Part shown: in pieces, positions 24,478 to 34,709 of the stretch
Layout: each line of letters opens with the position of its first letter
How positions within the stretch are numbered: position 1 is the stretch's first letter
NCBI RefSeq assembly: GCF_002195995.1
Contig: NZ_NHON01000040.1
Coordinates: forward strand, 1 to 54,269
DNA from: Inquilinus limosus
Lineage (GTDB): Bacteria; Pseudomonadota; Alphaproteobacteria; DSM-16000; Inquilinaceae
Length of the DNA: 54,269 nt
Reading direction: 5' to 3'
Program-made: the position numbers and the translations under genes
Notes under the pieces: model-generated
The model's database searches: none
Seen by the model: only the letters and a program-made list of their open reading frames with translations
What the model was told of the DNA's origin: nothing

Positions 24478-26061
24478 TCAGAACAGATGCCGCAGCAGCC
24501 AGTAGAGAGCGGCCGCCAGGGCGATCGAGACCGGGAGGGTCAGCACCCAGGCCATGATCAGGTTGCGGATCGTGCTCCACTGCAGGCCGGAGCGGTTCGC
24601 CGCCATGGTGCCGGCGACGCCGGAGGACAGCACATGGGTGGTGCTGACCGGCAGGCCGTACATGTCGGCGGCGCCGATCGTCGCCATCGCCACCAGCTCG
24701 GCCGAGCCGCCCTGGGCGTAGGTCAGATGCTCCTTGCCGATCTTCTCGCCGACGGTGACGACGATGCGCTTCCAGCCGACCATGGTGCCCAGGCCCAGCG
24801 CGATGGCGACCGCGACCTTGACCCAGTCCGGGATGAACTTGGTCGCCGTGTCGAGATAGCCGCGATAGGCGGTCAGCACCTTGCCGTCATCGGCGCTGAA
24901 GGCGGGCGAATTGGTCTTCGCCATCAGCTTCAGCGCCTCGGAGGCGAGGTACATGTCGTTGCGGATGTTGCCGACCTGCTCGTTCGGCACCGAGGCCAGC
25001 GAGCTGCGGCCGGCGACGCTGCGGTCGATCTCCTGGGTCAGGGCGACCAGCGCCGGCACCGTGTCGGGCGCCAGGGCCCGGTCGCGGACATAGGCGGTCA
25101 CCGCGGCGCGCGAGTCGGCGGGGGCGGGCGTGGTGCCGGCATAGTGGGCCAGCACGCCGGCCGCCTGCTGCGACGACTGCTCGAAGGCGGTGATCTGCGT
25201 CTCCGGCATCGCCCGGTTCAGGGCGTAGGCGGTGGGCACGGTGCCGATCAGGATCAGCATGATCAGCCCCATGCCCTTCTGGCCGTCATTCGAGCCATGG
25301 GCGAAGCTGACGCCGGTGCAGGTCAGCACCAGCAGGCCGCGGATCCACAGCGGCGGCGGCTTGTTGCCTTCCGGCGCCTGGTACAGCTCCGGCCGCTTGA
25401 TCAGGGCCTTGGCGGCCAGCAGCAGCAGCGCCGCGGCGAAGAAGCCGACCAGCGGCGACAGCAGCAGCGACTTGCCGATGCCCAGCGCCTGCGACCAGTC
25501 CACGCCGCTGGTGCCGGTGCCGGGGATGGCCATCAGCTGGTTCATCAGGCCGACGCCGATGATCGACCCGATCAGCGTGTGCGAGGAGCTGGAGGGCAGG
25601 CCGAAATACCAGGTGCCGACATTCCAGATGATCGCGGCGATCAGCAGGGCGAACACCATGGCGAAGCCGGCGTTGCTGCCGACCTGCAGGATCAGCTCGA
25701 CCGGCAGCAGCGAGATGATGCCGAAGGCGACCAGGCCGGTGGAGGTCAGCACCCCCAGGAAGTTGAAGAACCCCGACCACACCACCGCCACGGTCGGCGG
25801 CAGCGAGTTGGTGTAGATCACGGTCGCCACCGCATTGGCGGTGTCGTGGAAGCCGTTGACGAACTCGAAGCCCAGCGCGATCAGCAGGGCGATGCCGAGC
25901 AGGATGAAGGGCAGCAGGCTCGGCGAATGGACGTCGCCCAGGTCGTTCATCAGGCTCCAGCCGGCGTAGACGACACCGATGATGAGCAGGGCGATGACGG
26001 CCAGCGGCGTCAGCCGGCTGAGCCCTCCTGTCGGCCTGGAGTCGAGCACGGAAGTGGTCAT
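24478..26061 (-). CDS. Inorganic phosphate transporter, PiT family
   Basis: The product has 527 residues with ten or more membrane segments. Both PHO4 half-signatures are present: GFEFVNGFHDTANAVATVIYT (about residues 65-85) and SFAHGSNDGQKGMGLIML in the second half, plus GLPSSSSHTLIGSIIG and GLPVSTTHVLSSGVAG. The loop between the halves is extended. PiT proteins import metal-phosphate with protons at low affinity. No DUF47 partner gene adjoins it. Two 11-bp direct repeats resembling a Pho box lie 52-73 bp upstream of the start. Downstream on the same strand is the palindromic element and then the CorA/ZntB gene, so phosphate and divalent cation transport may be linked. Confidence 0.92.
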   Translation of the reverse strand: MTTSVLDSRPTGGLSRLTPLAVIALLIIGVVYAGWSLMNDLGDVHSPSLLPFILLGIALLIALGFEFVNGFHDTANAVATVIYTNSLPPTVAVVWSGFFNFLGVLTSTGLVAFGIISLLPVELILQVGSNAGFAMVFALLIAAIIWNVGTWYFGLPSSSSHTLIGSIIGVGLMNQLMAIPGTGTSGVDWSQALGIGKSLLLSPLVGFFAAALLLLAAKALIKRPELYQAPEGNKPPPLWIRGLLVLTCTGVSFAHGSNDGQKGMGLIMLILIGTVPTAYALNRAMPETQITAFEQSSQQAAGVLAHYAGTTPAPADSRAAVTAYVRDRALAPDTVPALVALTQEIDRSVAGRSSLASVPNEQVGNIRNDMYLASEALKLMAKTNSPAFSADDGKVLTAYRGYLDTATKFIPDWVKVAVAIALGLGTMVGWKRIVVTVGEKIGKEHLTYAQGGSAELVAMATIGAADMYGLPVSTTHVLSSGVAGTMAANRSGLQWSTIRNLIMAWVLTLPVSIALAAALYWLLRHLF

Positions 26062-26112
26062 GCGGGGCCTCGCCGGGCTGCGATGGTGCGATGCGGTGAC
26101 CCTACAAGCCGG

Positions 26113-26134
26113 ATGTTACGGTTATGTTATGGTT
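26113..26134 (+). promoter_or_regulatory. Tandem 11-bp direct repeats, possible Pho box
   Basis: ATGTTACGGTT (26113-26123) and ATGTTATGGTT (26124-26134) are adjacent 11-bp direct repeats with one mismatch. PhoB sites are two 11-bp units built around TGTCATA; the 11-bp period and the TGTTA(C/T) cores fit this loosely. The site lies 52-73 bp upstream of the PiT gene but points toward the lipoprotein gene at 26237, as would suit repression of PiT (known for pit in Sinorhizobium meliloti). Confidence 0.45.
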
Positions 26135-26236
26135 TGCGGACGGTGGCGGGGCACGTGACCCCTGACCGCAAATGGCTCTATTGTTTGGCAGAATTGTTCA
26201 AACGCCATTCCCGGTTCGATCGAGGGAGAGAGTGAC

Positions 26237-26623
26237 ATGGGCTTGAGCAGGGCAGCCGTTTTCGCCGTGGCGGCGCTGGGTCTCGCCGGTTGTGCCGATC
26301 AGGTGCGGCCGATCATCGACCCCGCGACCTCGGTCGCCGGCGGCCGCAACTACGAATACGACGTGGCCCAGTGCCAGCAGCTCGCCAAGCAGGTGGATGC
26401 TGGCGGGCGCACTGTCGGCGGGGCGCTGGTCGGCGGCGCGGTCGGCGCGGCCGGCGGCGCGATCATCGGCGCCTTCACTGGCAATGTCGGGCGCGGCGCC
26501 GCGATCGGCGCCGGGGTCGGTGGCCTCAGCGGTGCGGTCGGCGGCGGCGCCTCCGCCGCCAACAGCACCCAGAACGTGGTGCGGAACTGCATGATCCGCC
26601 GCGGCTACGCCGTGCTCGATTGA
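26237..26623 (+). CDS. Glycine-zipper outer-membrane lipoprotein
   Basis: The product has 128 residues, with GAGGGAGAGAGTGAC before ATG 26237. The lipobox LAGC puts the lipidated Cys at 19. Residues about 58-105 are a Gly/Ala-rich zipper (GGALVGGAVGAAGGAIIGAFTGNVGRGAAIGAGVGG in pieces), the pattern of the 17-kDa surface antigen/Omp_rick group. Two further cysteines (46 and 118) flank it. Such proteins span or cling to the outer membrane; the role is unknown. It is convergent with the agmatinase-like gene, 3 bp between stops. Confidence 0.85.
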   Translation: MGLSRAAVFAVAALGLAGCADQVRPIIDPATSVAGGRNYEYDVAQCQQLAKQVDAGGRTVGGALVGGAVGAAGGAIIGAFTGNVGRGAAIGAGVGGLSGAVGGGASAANSTQNVVRNCMIRRGYAVLD

Positions 26624-26626
26624 CGA

Positions 26627-27547
26627 TCAGGCGGGCGGCGTCCGCGCCGCCAGCAGGCACAGCCAGGTCCAGCCGACGGTGGCGGCCAGCACGGCGGTGA
26701 CGTCGCTCTGGTCGTAGGGCGGGCAGGTCTCGACCACGTCGGCCCCGACCCAGGCGATGTCGCCCAGCCGGCGCAGCATGGCCAGCGCCTGCCACGGGAA
26801 CAGGCCGCCGGCCTCCGGGCAGGCGACCCCGGGCGCCAGGCCGGGGTCGATGCCGTCGATGTCGAAGGTCAGATAGGCCGGGCGGTCGCCGAGCACGGCG
26901 CGGATCCGCTCGACCGTCCGCTCGACGCCGTCGAGATGCACGCTCTCGGCCGACAGGCCGGTCACCCCCTGGTCCCGGGTCCAGGCGGCGGTGGCGCGGT
27001 CGACCGGGCTGTGCAGCCCGACCTGCACCGTGGTCCGCGGGTCGACCAGGCCGCGCTCGATCGCGTGGCGCAGCCAGGAGCCGTGATAGATCCGCGCGGT
27101 CGGCGTGCCGGCCCAGCTGTCGACATGCGCGTCGAACTGCATCAGCGCCAGGGGGCCGTGCCTCGCCGCGGTCGCCTCCAGCAGCGGCAGGGTGACGGTG
27201 TGGTCGCCGCCCAGCCCCAGCAGGCGGGCGCCGGCCCCGATCTGCTCCGCCGCCGTGGCGCGGATCGCCTCCAGGCTGCCGGCGAGGTCGGCGGTGATCG
27301 GCACCGCGTCCCCGGCGTCGTACAGGTCCAGCCGCTCCTCCGGGCTCAGCGCCAGGTCGGGATGGTCGTCGCCGGTCAGGGTGCGGCTGGCGGCGCGGAT
27401 GGCGCCGGGGCCGAAGCGCGATCCCGGCCGGTTGGTGGTGCCGAGGTCGAAGGGCAGGCCCAGCACCGCGGCGGCGGGGCGGCCGCCTTCCGGCCGGCGG
27501 CGGTGCGGGGCGTTGAGGAAGGTCGCGATGCCGGCGTAAGGGGGCAA
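26627..27547 (-). CDS. Agmatinase/ureohydrolase family enzyme
   Basis: The product has 306 residues, standard for SpeB-like ureohydrolases. Ligands of the binuclear manganese centre are all present: His116 (GLGGDHT), Asp139, His141 and Asp143 (FDAHVDSW), Asp229 and Asp231 (TFDIDGIDP). The segment after the last motif reads LAPGVACPEAGGLFPW instead of the common GTGTPExGG, so substrate choice may differ from agmatine (guanidinobutyrase or guanidinopropionase are alternatives). It hydrolyses a guanidino compound to urea and an amine. The downstream gene on the same strand order (the AhpD-like gene at 27590-27988) is 42 bp upstream of its start, so the two may be co-transcribed. Confidence 0.87.
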   Translation of the reverse strand: MPPYAGIATFLNAPHRRRPEGGRPAAAVLGLPFDLGTTNRPGSRFGPGAIRAASRTLTGDDHPDLALSPEERLDLYDAGDAVPITADLAGSLEAIRATAAEQIGAGARLLGLGGDHTVTLPLLEATAARHGPLALMQFDAHVDSWAGTPTARIYHGSWLRHAIERGLVDPRTTVQVGLHSPVDRATAAWTRDQGVTGLSAESVHLDGVERTVERIRAVLGDRPAYLTFDIDGIDPGLAPGVACPEAGGLFPWQALAMLRRLGDIAWVGADVVETCPPYDQSDVTAVLAATVGWTWLCLLAARTPPA

Positions 27548-27589
27548 TGATCTCTCCGGTTGAAGGGTCGGGACATGGGGCGAGGGGCG

Positions 27590-27988
27590 TCAGCCCTGGC
27601 GGCGGAAGGCCTCGTCGATCGGCACCTGCAGGCCGGTGGCCAGGCGGTTGGTCTCGTTCGCCATGCCGACCACGGCCAGCAGCTCGCCCAGCATCGCGTC
27701 GGTCATGCCGGCCTTGCGCGCCGCCACGCTGTGCGAGGCGATGCAGTAGCCGCAGCCATTGGTGGTGCTGACGGCGAGATACACCATCTCCTTCACCAGC
27801 GGGTCCAGCGCGCCGGGGGCCATCACCTCCTTCAGGCTCTCCCAGGTCCGCTTCAGCGTCGGCGGGTGCATCGCCAGCGCCTTCCAGAAGTTGTTGACCT
27901 TGTCGATCCGGCGGGTGGTCATGATGTCGTCGTAGACGGCGCGCACCTCCGGCGCCGCCTCCTCGTATTCGACCAGACCCGATGCCAT
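27590..27988 (-). CDS. Carboxymuconolactone decarboxylase/AhpD-family protein
   Basis: The product has 132 residues from ATG 27988. The AhpD-type redox motif is complete: Glu67 (LVKEMVYLAVS), Cys79-x-x-Cys82 (NGCGYC) and His86 (ASHS). Proteins with this arrangement reduce peroxide or act as thiol-disulfide partners for peroxiredoxins; true carboxymuconolactone decarboxylases lack the CxxC, so a peroxidase-like role is more likely. No ahpC is adjacent. It precedes the agmatinase-like gene on the same strand. The frame is open for 20 residues upstream of the chosen start. Confidence 0.87.
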   Translation of the reverse strand: MASGLVEYEEAAPEVRAVYDDIMTTRRIDKVNNFWKALAMHPPTLKRTWESLKEVMAPGALDPLVKEMVYLAVSTTNGCGYCIASHSVAARKAGMTDAMLGELLAVVGMANETNRLATGLQVPIDEAFRRQG

Positions 27989-28383
27989 GGCGGTGCCCTC
28001 TGCGATTGCGAAGCGGGCAGGGTGGCACGGGGGCGGGGCCGGCGTCACGCCGTCACGGCGGGGCGCGAAGAGCCGGCCGGCCGCAGTCCGGAAATCATCA
28101 CAATTGCGCAGGTGACAAGCCGGTTCGGTCCCGGTTATGGTTCGGTCGCTGTCGACCCCGGCCGCGCGGATTCCGAACGTGAATCTCGGCGGTTGACTCT
28201 GTCCTGCCGATCACTATACTCCGCCCGCTTCGGAGCCGGAAGGCGACCGAAGCGCAAGGCGTTCGCGTGGCCGCTCCGGCCCGCGGGCAGACATGAACCA
28301 GCCAACCCGGCGTTGCAGGCCAGGCTCCCGGTGGGGGCAGGGCAGCGGCGGCACCGAAGGTGGCAACCGCACAGGAGAGAGAC
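27989..28383. other. 395-bp divergent region carrying the ribosomal operon promoter and long 5' UTR
   Basis: The region separates the minus-strand AhpD-like gene from rpsM. It holds one clear sigma70 promoter (28193-28220), and then an untranslated leader of about 155 nt before the rpsM start. I see no gene here; adk and secY, which commonly precede rpsM in alphaproteobacteria, are absent. Confidence 0.7.
28193..28220 (+). promoter_or_regulatory. Sigma70 promoter of the rpsM-rpsK-rpoA-rplQ operon
   Basis: TTGACT (28193-28198) and TATACT (28215-28220), spaced 16 bp, match the housekeeping consensus well (4-5 of 6 in each box). It is the only such match close upstream of rpsM; the start point is expected near 28227. 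Confidence 0.8.
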
Positions 28384-28752
28384 GTGGCACGTATTGCCGG
28401 CGTCAATATCCCGACCCAGAAGCGCGTCCTCATCGCGCTCACCTACATCCATGGGATCGGCCGTCACACCGCCCAGTCGATCATCGACAAGCTCGGCATC
28501 CCGGCCGACCGGCGCGTCAACGAGCTGACCGAAGACGAGATCCTGCGCATCCGCGAGACCATCGACAGCGACCACACGGTCGAGGGCGATCTGCGTCGCG
28601 AGATCGCGATGAACATCAAGCGCCTGATGGATCTGGGCTGCTACCGCGGCCTGCGTCACCGCAAGGGCCTGCCGGTCCGCGGCCAGCGCACTCACACCAA
28701 CGCCCGCACCCGCAAGGGTCCGGCGAAGCCCATCGCGGGCAAGAAGAAGTAA
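28384..28752 (+). CDS. rpsM: 30S ribosomal protein S13 (uS13)
   Basis: The product has 122 residues from the GTG at 28384, reading [15 protein letters not shown], with GGAGAGAG before it. The helix-two-turn-helix core and the C-terminal basic tail that reaches between tRNA sites ([22 protein letters not shown]) are typical. S13 sits in the 30S head and contacts S19 and the 50S subunit (bridges B1a/B1b). It is first in the alpha operon and 18 bp ahead of rpsK. A GTG 24 bp upstream is in frame but precedes the ribosome binding site. Confidence 0.97.
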   Translation: MARIAGVNIPTQKRVLIALTYIHGIGRHTAQSIIDKLGIPADRRVNELTEDEILRIRETIDSDHTVEGDLRREIAMNIKRLMDLGCYRGLRHRKGLPVRGQRTHTNARTRKGPAKPIAGKKK

Positions 28753-28770
28753 TCGGAAGGCGAGCGAACC

Positions 28771-29175
28771 ATGGCCAAGCCAGCAGCTGCCGCCGCGAAC
28801 GCCCGTCTGCGTCGTCGCGAGCGCAAGAACATCACCTCGGGCGTCGCCCACGTGAACTCGTCCTTCAACAACACGGTGATCACCATCACCGACGCGCAGG
28901 GCAACGCCATTGCCTGGTCGTCGGCCGGTGGCATGGGCTTCAAGGGCAGCCGCAAGTCGACTCCCTACGCCGCCCAGATGGCCGCCGAGGATGCCGGCCG
29001 CAAGGCGCAGGAGCACGGCATGCGCGTGCTCGAGATCAACGTGAAGGGCCCCGGCTCCGGCCGTGAGAGCGCCCTGCGCGCCCTGCAGTCGGTCGGCTTC
29101 CAGATCACCTCGATCCGCGACGTCACGCCGATCCCGCACAACGGCGTCCGTCCGCGCAAGAAGCGCCGCGTCTGA
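28771..29175 (+). CDS. rpsK: 30S ribosomal protein S11 (uS11)
   Basis: The product has 134 residues. Characteristic segments are [59 protein letters not shown] and the end [18 protein letters not shown]11 lies on the 30S platform next to S18/S6 and helps shape the mRNA exit. GGAAGGCGAG precedes the ATG. A long GC-rich hairpin (29185-29231) separates it from rpoA. Confidence 0.97.
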   Translation: MAKPAAAAANARLRRRERKNITSGVAHVNSSFNNTVITITDAQGNAIAWSSAGGMGFKGSRKSTPYAAQMAAEDAGRKAQEHGMRVLEINVKGPGSGRESALRALQSVGFQITSIRDVTPIPHNGVRPRKKRRV

Positions 29176-29184
29176 GGCCGGCCC

Positions 29185-29231
29185 GGCCCGCGCCGCCCCA
29201 TCCCTTCGCCGGGACGGGGGCGGCGCGGGCC
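29185..29231 (+). terminator. Strong intra-operon hairpin between rpsK and rpoA
   Basis: GGCCCGCGCCGCCCC (29185-29199) pairs perfectly with 29217-29231; inside, TCCC/GGGA (29201-29204/29211-29214 region) extends the structure. No T-run follows, so it is more likely a processing or attenuating hairpin than a full terminator. It lies 144 bp before the rpoA start. Confidence 0.5.
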
Positions 29232-29374
29232 GCCGTCCTTGACGCAGCACAGTACCGCCGGCCGATCCGGGACAGGACCACTGGCCACAGGGTCCACGGA
29301 TGGGATCGGAAGGGGCTTCGGCCCCTGTCGGCATTTTCGGCCGTATCCGGCCTCTCGTGGCAGAACAGGATGAT

Positions 29375-30397
<1,023 letters not shown>

Positions 30398-30501
30398 TCG
30401 GCTGACGAGTCTGCTGTACCCCGCCGTTCTGTCCCGCACGGGCAGGCGGCGGGTTCCGCCATCGGACCCCCGCGGGGGCCAAGCCATGAGGAGATATCGC
30501 C

Positions 30502-30942
30502 ATGCGTCACGGAGTGACCGGACGTCGTTTCAGCCGCACCAGCAGCCATCGCAAGGCGATGTTCGCCAACATGGCGGCGGCCCTGATCACCCATGAGCAG
30601 ATCAAGACCACTCTGCCGAAGGCGAAGGATCTGCGCCCGATCGTCGAGAAGCTGATCACCCTCGGCAAGAAGGGTGGCCTCGCCAATCGCCGCCTGGCCT
30701 ATGCCCAGCTGCGCGACGACGACGTGGTGACCAAGCTGTTCTCGGTGATCGCCGAGCGCTATAAGACCCGCGCCGGCGGCTATTCCCGCGTGCTCAAGGC
30801 CGGCTTCCGCTACGGCGACGCCGCCCCGATGGCCGTGATCGAGCTGGTCGACCGCGACCGCGACGCCAAGGGCGCCGCGGACAAGGCCCGCGACGCCGAG
30901 CTGAAGGCTGCCGCGGCCGAGGCCGAGGGCGCCGAGGGCTGA
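30502..30942 (+). CDS. rplQ: 50S ribosomal protein L17 (bL17)
   Basis: The product has 146 residues, beginning [29 protein letters not shown], the L17 signature, with [19 protein letters not shown] following. The C-terminal 25 residues are Ala/Glu/Lys-rich ([14 protein letters not shown]), an extension typical of alphaproteobacterial L17. AGGAGATATCGCC gives a strong ribosome binding site. It is last in the operon, with an intrinsic terminator 27 bp after the stop. Confidence 0.97.
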   Translation: MRHGVTGRRFSRTSSHRKAMFANMAAALITHEQIKTTLPKAKDLRPIVEKLITLGKKGGLANRRLAYAQLRDDDVVTKLFSVIAERYKTRAGGYSRVLKAGFRYGDAAPMAVIELVDRDRDAKGAADKARDAELKAAAAEAEGAEG

Positions 30943-30968
30943 TCGGCCCCACGACGGTGAACGGATCA

Positions 30969-30995
30969 AGGCCCGGCGCAAGTCGGGCCTTTTTT
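30969..30995 (+). terminator. Intrinsic terminator of the alpha ribosomal operon
   Basis: AGGCCCG (30969-30975) and CGGGCCT (30984-30990) form the stem, followed by TTTTT. It lies 27 bp after rplQ, a textbook Rho-independent terminator. Confidence 0.88.
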
Positions 30996-31013
30996 CGTTG
31001 CGGATCCCGCCGG

Positions 31014-31784
31014 TCAATGGCCGCGTTCGGCGCCGCCATTGACCTGGATCACCTGGGCGGTGACATGGCCTGCGCCGGGCGAGGCCAGCCAGGCCACGGC
31101 GTCGGCGATGTCGGCCGGCAGCCCGGCGCGGCGCATCGACGTCTCGGCGATCAGCGCCGCCTGGCGCTCCGCCGGCAGCCGGTCGGCGAAGAATTCGGTG
31201 TCGCGGATATAGCCGGGCGCGACGATGTTGACGGTGATGCCGCGCGGGCCGAGGGCCGCGGCCAGGTCGTAGCCATAAGGGTGCAGCGCGGCCTTGGCGG
31301 CGCCGTAGCAGCCGGCGCCGGAGCCGCGATAGGCGGCGATCGAGCTGACCAGCACCACCCGGCCGCCGGGCGCCCGCAGCCGGTCGCGCAGCCCCTCGGT
31401 CAGCAGCACCGCCGACAGCACGTTGCCGGCGAAATTGTCGGTCCAGCGCCGCGCCACCCCGGCCAGCCCGTCGTCGTAATGGCCCGGCGGCGCCTGCAGG
31501 ATGACGTTGCCGCCGGCGGCATGCACCAGCGCGTCGACCGCCGGGAAGCGCTCGCCGATCCCCCGGCGCAGCCCTTCGACCATCTCCGGCCGCGACAGGT
31601 CGCCCGGCAGCGCCAGCACCGGCGGGGCTGAAGGATGCTCCCGCCCGATCGCCGTCGTCGCCTCCGCCAGCACGCCGGCCCGGCGTCCCAGGATCACCAC
31701 CTGCTCGCCCTGCCCGGCGAAACGCCGCGCCACCGCCAGGCCGATGCCCGTGCCGCCGCCGCTGACCACCATAACCCGTGCCAT
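31014..31784 (-). CDS. Short-chain dehydrogenase/reductase (SDR)
   Basis: The product has 256 residues from ATG 31784, preceded by AGGAGAACGGATCG. The nucleotide-binding motif is SGGGTGIG (residues 8-15). Catalytic residues are Asn121, Ser147/148, Tyr160 and Lys164 (CYGAAKAAL), and the C-terminus has AETSMRRAGLPADIADAVAWLASPGAGHVTAQVIQVNGG-type sequence. It is a classical SDR, most like 3-oxoacyl-ACP reductase relatives; the coenzyme and substrate are open. It is divergent from a LysR gene across 100 bp and is the likely target of that regulator. Confidence 0.9.
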   Translation of the reverse strand: MARVMVVSGGGTGIGLAVARRFAGQGEQVVILGRRAGVLAEATTAIGREHPSAPPVLALPGDLSRPEMVEGLRRGIGERFPAVDALVHAAGGNVILQAPPGHYDDGLAGVARRWTDNFAGNVLSAVLLTEGLRDRLRAPGGRVVLVSSIAAYRGSGAGCYGAAKAALHPYGYDLAAALGPRGITVNIVAPGYIRDTEFFADRLPAERQAALIAETSMRRAGLPADIADAVAWLASPGAGHVTAQVIQVNGGAERGH

Positions 31785-31860
31785 CGATCCGTTCTCCTGT
31801 TCGTGACGGGCGGAAGGTGGGGCGATGCCGGCCATACTTCAAACCGAAGATCGGATCGAT

Positions 31861-31881
31861 CTGATATCTGCTAGATATCAG
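31861..31881 (+). promoter_or_regulatory. Perfect 9-3-9 palindrome, probable LysR operator
   Basis: CTGATATCT (31861-31869) and AGATATCAG (31873-31881) are perfect arms with a GCT spacer. It ends 3 bp before the LysR start codon, at the place where a Shine-Dalgarno should be, and lies 77 bp upstream of the SDR gene. It contains the LysR-type T-N11-A pattern. Binding could block the regulator's own expression while activating the SDR gene. Confidence 0.6.
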
Positions 31882-31884
31882 CCC

Positions 31885-32778
31885 ATGATCGAGCTTCGCC
31901 TCCTGCGCCAGTTCATCGCCGTGGCCGAGGAGCGGCATGTCCGCCGCGCGGCGGAGCGCCTGGGCATGGCCCAGCCACCGCTCAGCACCGCGATGCGGCG
32001 GCTGGAGGATGTGGTCGGCGCGGCCCTGTTCGACCGCAGCCGCCGCCGGGTGGCGCTGACTCCGGCCGGCACGGCGCTGCTGGAGGAGGCGCGCCGCACC
32101 CTGGCCCAGGCCGAACATGCCGTGGCGGTGGCCCGCCAGGCGGGGCAGGGGCTGACCGGCCTGCTGCGCGTCACCTTCGTCGGCAGCGCGATGTTCGAGC
32201 GCCTGCCGCCGGTGCTGAAGGCGCTGCGGGCCCGCCATCCCGGACTGGCGCTGGATTTGCGCGAGGCGACGACGATGCGGCAGCTCGACGATCTGCGCGG
32301 CGGCCGCTGCGACCTCGGCTTCGTCATCCCGCCGCTGCCGGACAGCGAGGGGCTGGAACAGGGGTCGGCCTGGTCCGAGCCGATGGTCGCGGTGGTGCCG
32401 GCCGACCACGCGCTGGCGGGCCGCCGGCGGATCGCGCTGGCGGACCTCGCCGCCGAGCCCTTCGTCATGTTCCCGCAGGGGGAGGGGCCGGGCTTCCACG
32501 CCGCGATCCTGGAGGCCTGCGCCGTCGCCGGCTTCGTGCCGCGGATCGCGCAGTCGGCGCATCAGATGCATGCGATCGTGTCGCTGGTCGCCGCCGGGTT
32601 CGGCGTGTCGCTGGTGCCGGGGCCACTGCGCCGGCTGCGGCCCGACGGGGTGCGGTATCTGGCCCTGGCCGAGCCCGCGCCACGGGCCCGAATCGCCGCC
32701 GTCTGGCGCCGTGCCGACCGGTCCCCGGCCCTGCTGCAGGCCCTGGCCCTGCTGCGGGAGGAGATGGCGCAGCGGTAG
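31885..32778 (+). CDS. LysR-family transcriptional regulator
   Basis: The product has 297 residues. The N-terminal winged HTH is typical (MIELRLLRQFIAVAEERHVRRAAERLGMAQPPLSTAMRRLEDVVGAALFDR), and the C-terminal periplasmic-binding-protein-like domain starts about residue 90 (LLRVTFVGSAMFERLPPVL) with VPADHALAG and VAAGFGVSLVP. The start at 31885 fits the family N-terminus; an ATG at 31825 is in frame but adds non-family sequence. It lacks a visible Shine-Dalgarno because the palindrome takes its place. Probably regulates the divergent SDR gene. Confidence 0.92.
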   Translation: MIELRLLRQFIAVAEERHVRRAAERLGMAQPPLSTAMRRLEDVVGAALFDRSRRRVALTPAGTALLEEARRTLAQAEHAVAVARQAGQGLTGLLRVTFVGSAMFERLPPVLKALRARHPGLALDLREATTMRQLDDLRGGRCDLGFVIPPLPDSEGLEQGSAWSEPMVAVVPADHALAGRRRIALADLAAEPFVMFPQGEGPGFHAAILEACAVAGFVPRIAQSAHQMHAIVSLVAAGFGVSLVPGPLRRLRPDGVRYLALAEPAPRARIAAVWRRADRSPALLQALALLREEMAQR

Positions 32779-32795
32779 GCGGTCGGTCTGTGCCG

Positions 32796-32925
32796 CCCCT
32801 CACCCGAAATCGCTGATGCGATTTCGACCTCTCCCCAAGGAGAGGTGAAGAGGCCGCGCCTGTGTTTTCCCTCTCCCCGGGGAGAGGGAGGGGCCCGTCG
32901 CGTTGACGACGGGAGGGTGAGGGGG
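32796..32925 (+). repeat. Palindromic intergenic repeat, family A copy 2
   Basis: The unit has the same order of hairpins as 8681-8807: outer CCCCTCACCC / GGGTGAGGGG, CGAAATCGC..GCGATTTCG, CCTCTCC/GGAGAGG, CCCTCTCC/GGAGAGGG and CCCGTCG/CGACGGG (32894-32900/32907-32913). In the last hairpin a T-A pair of copy 1 is replaced by C-G on both arms. It separates the LysR gene from degP. Confidence 0.9.
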
Positions 32926-33033
32926 AAAGCCGGCCCCACCTATCAGAACCATCTCCATCCGCGGCATGCCGCACCCTGGACGCTGGGCGGGGGCTTCGGC
33001 TAGACCCAGCCCGTGACGGCGGATGGAGGAAGG

Positions 33034-34437
<1,404 letters not shown>

Positions 34438-34484
34438 GGCGTCGTTTTGCCTCTCCCGCTTGCGAGACCCTAGAATTCCCAATG

Positions 34485-34574
34485 CCGTCATTGCGAGCGC
34501 AGCGAAGCAATCCAGGGGCCAGTGCGAACCGGCCCCTGGATTGCTTCGTCGGCTTCGCCTCCTCGCAATGACGG
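34485..34574 (+). repeat. 90-bp palindromic repeat, family B copy 2
   Basis: It is the same length as the copy at 10685-10774, with identical outer arms. The centre here, AGGGGCC..GGCCCCT (34514-34537 region), is itself self-complementary and differs from copy 1. It lies 48 bp after degP and 135 bp before the next gene. Confidence 0.9.
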
Positions 34575-34709
34575 CGAGGGGGCGTTCCGAGAAGGCCTCC
34601 CTTGCGGGAGAGCAACGCAACAAGGCGGCATGGGATTCGTTGCCCGTTGGTTGCTCTGCCCGGCACAGGCTGAAATGATCCGCCCCGATTCGAGGAAGGG
34701 GATGGACCG

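Noticed and set aside
24205-24580. Short frames inside the 266-bp palindromic element
   Set aside because: They follow from the GC-rich palindromic sequence, differ on each strand and have no ribosome binding sites.
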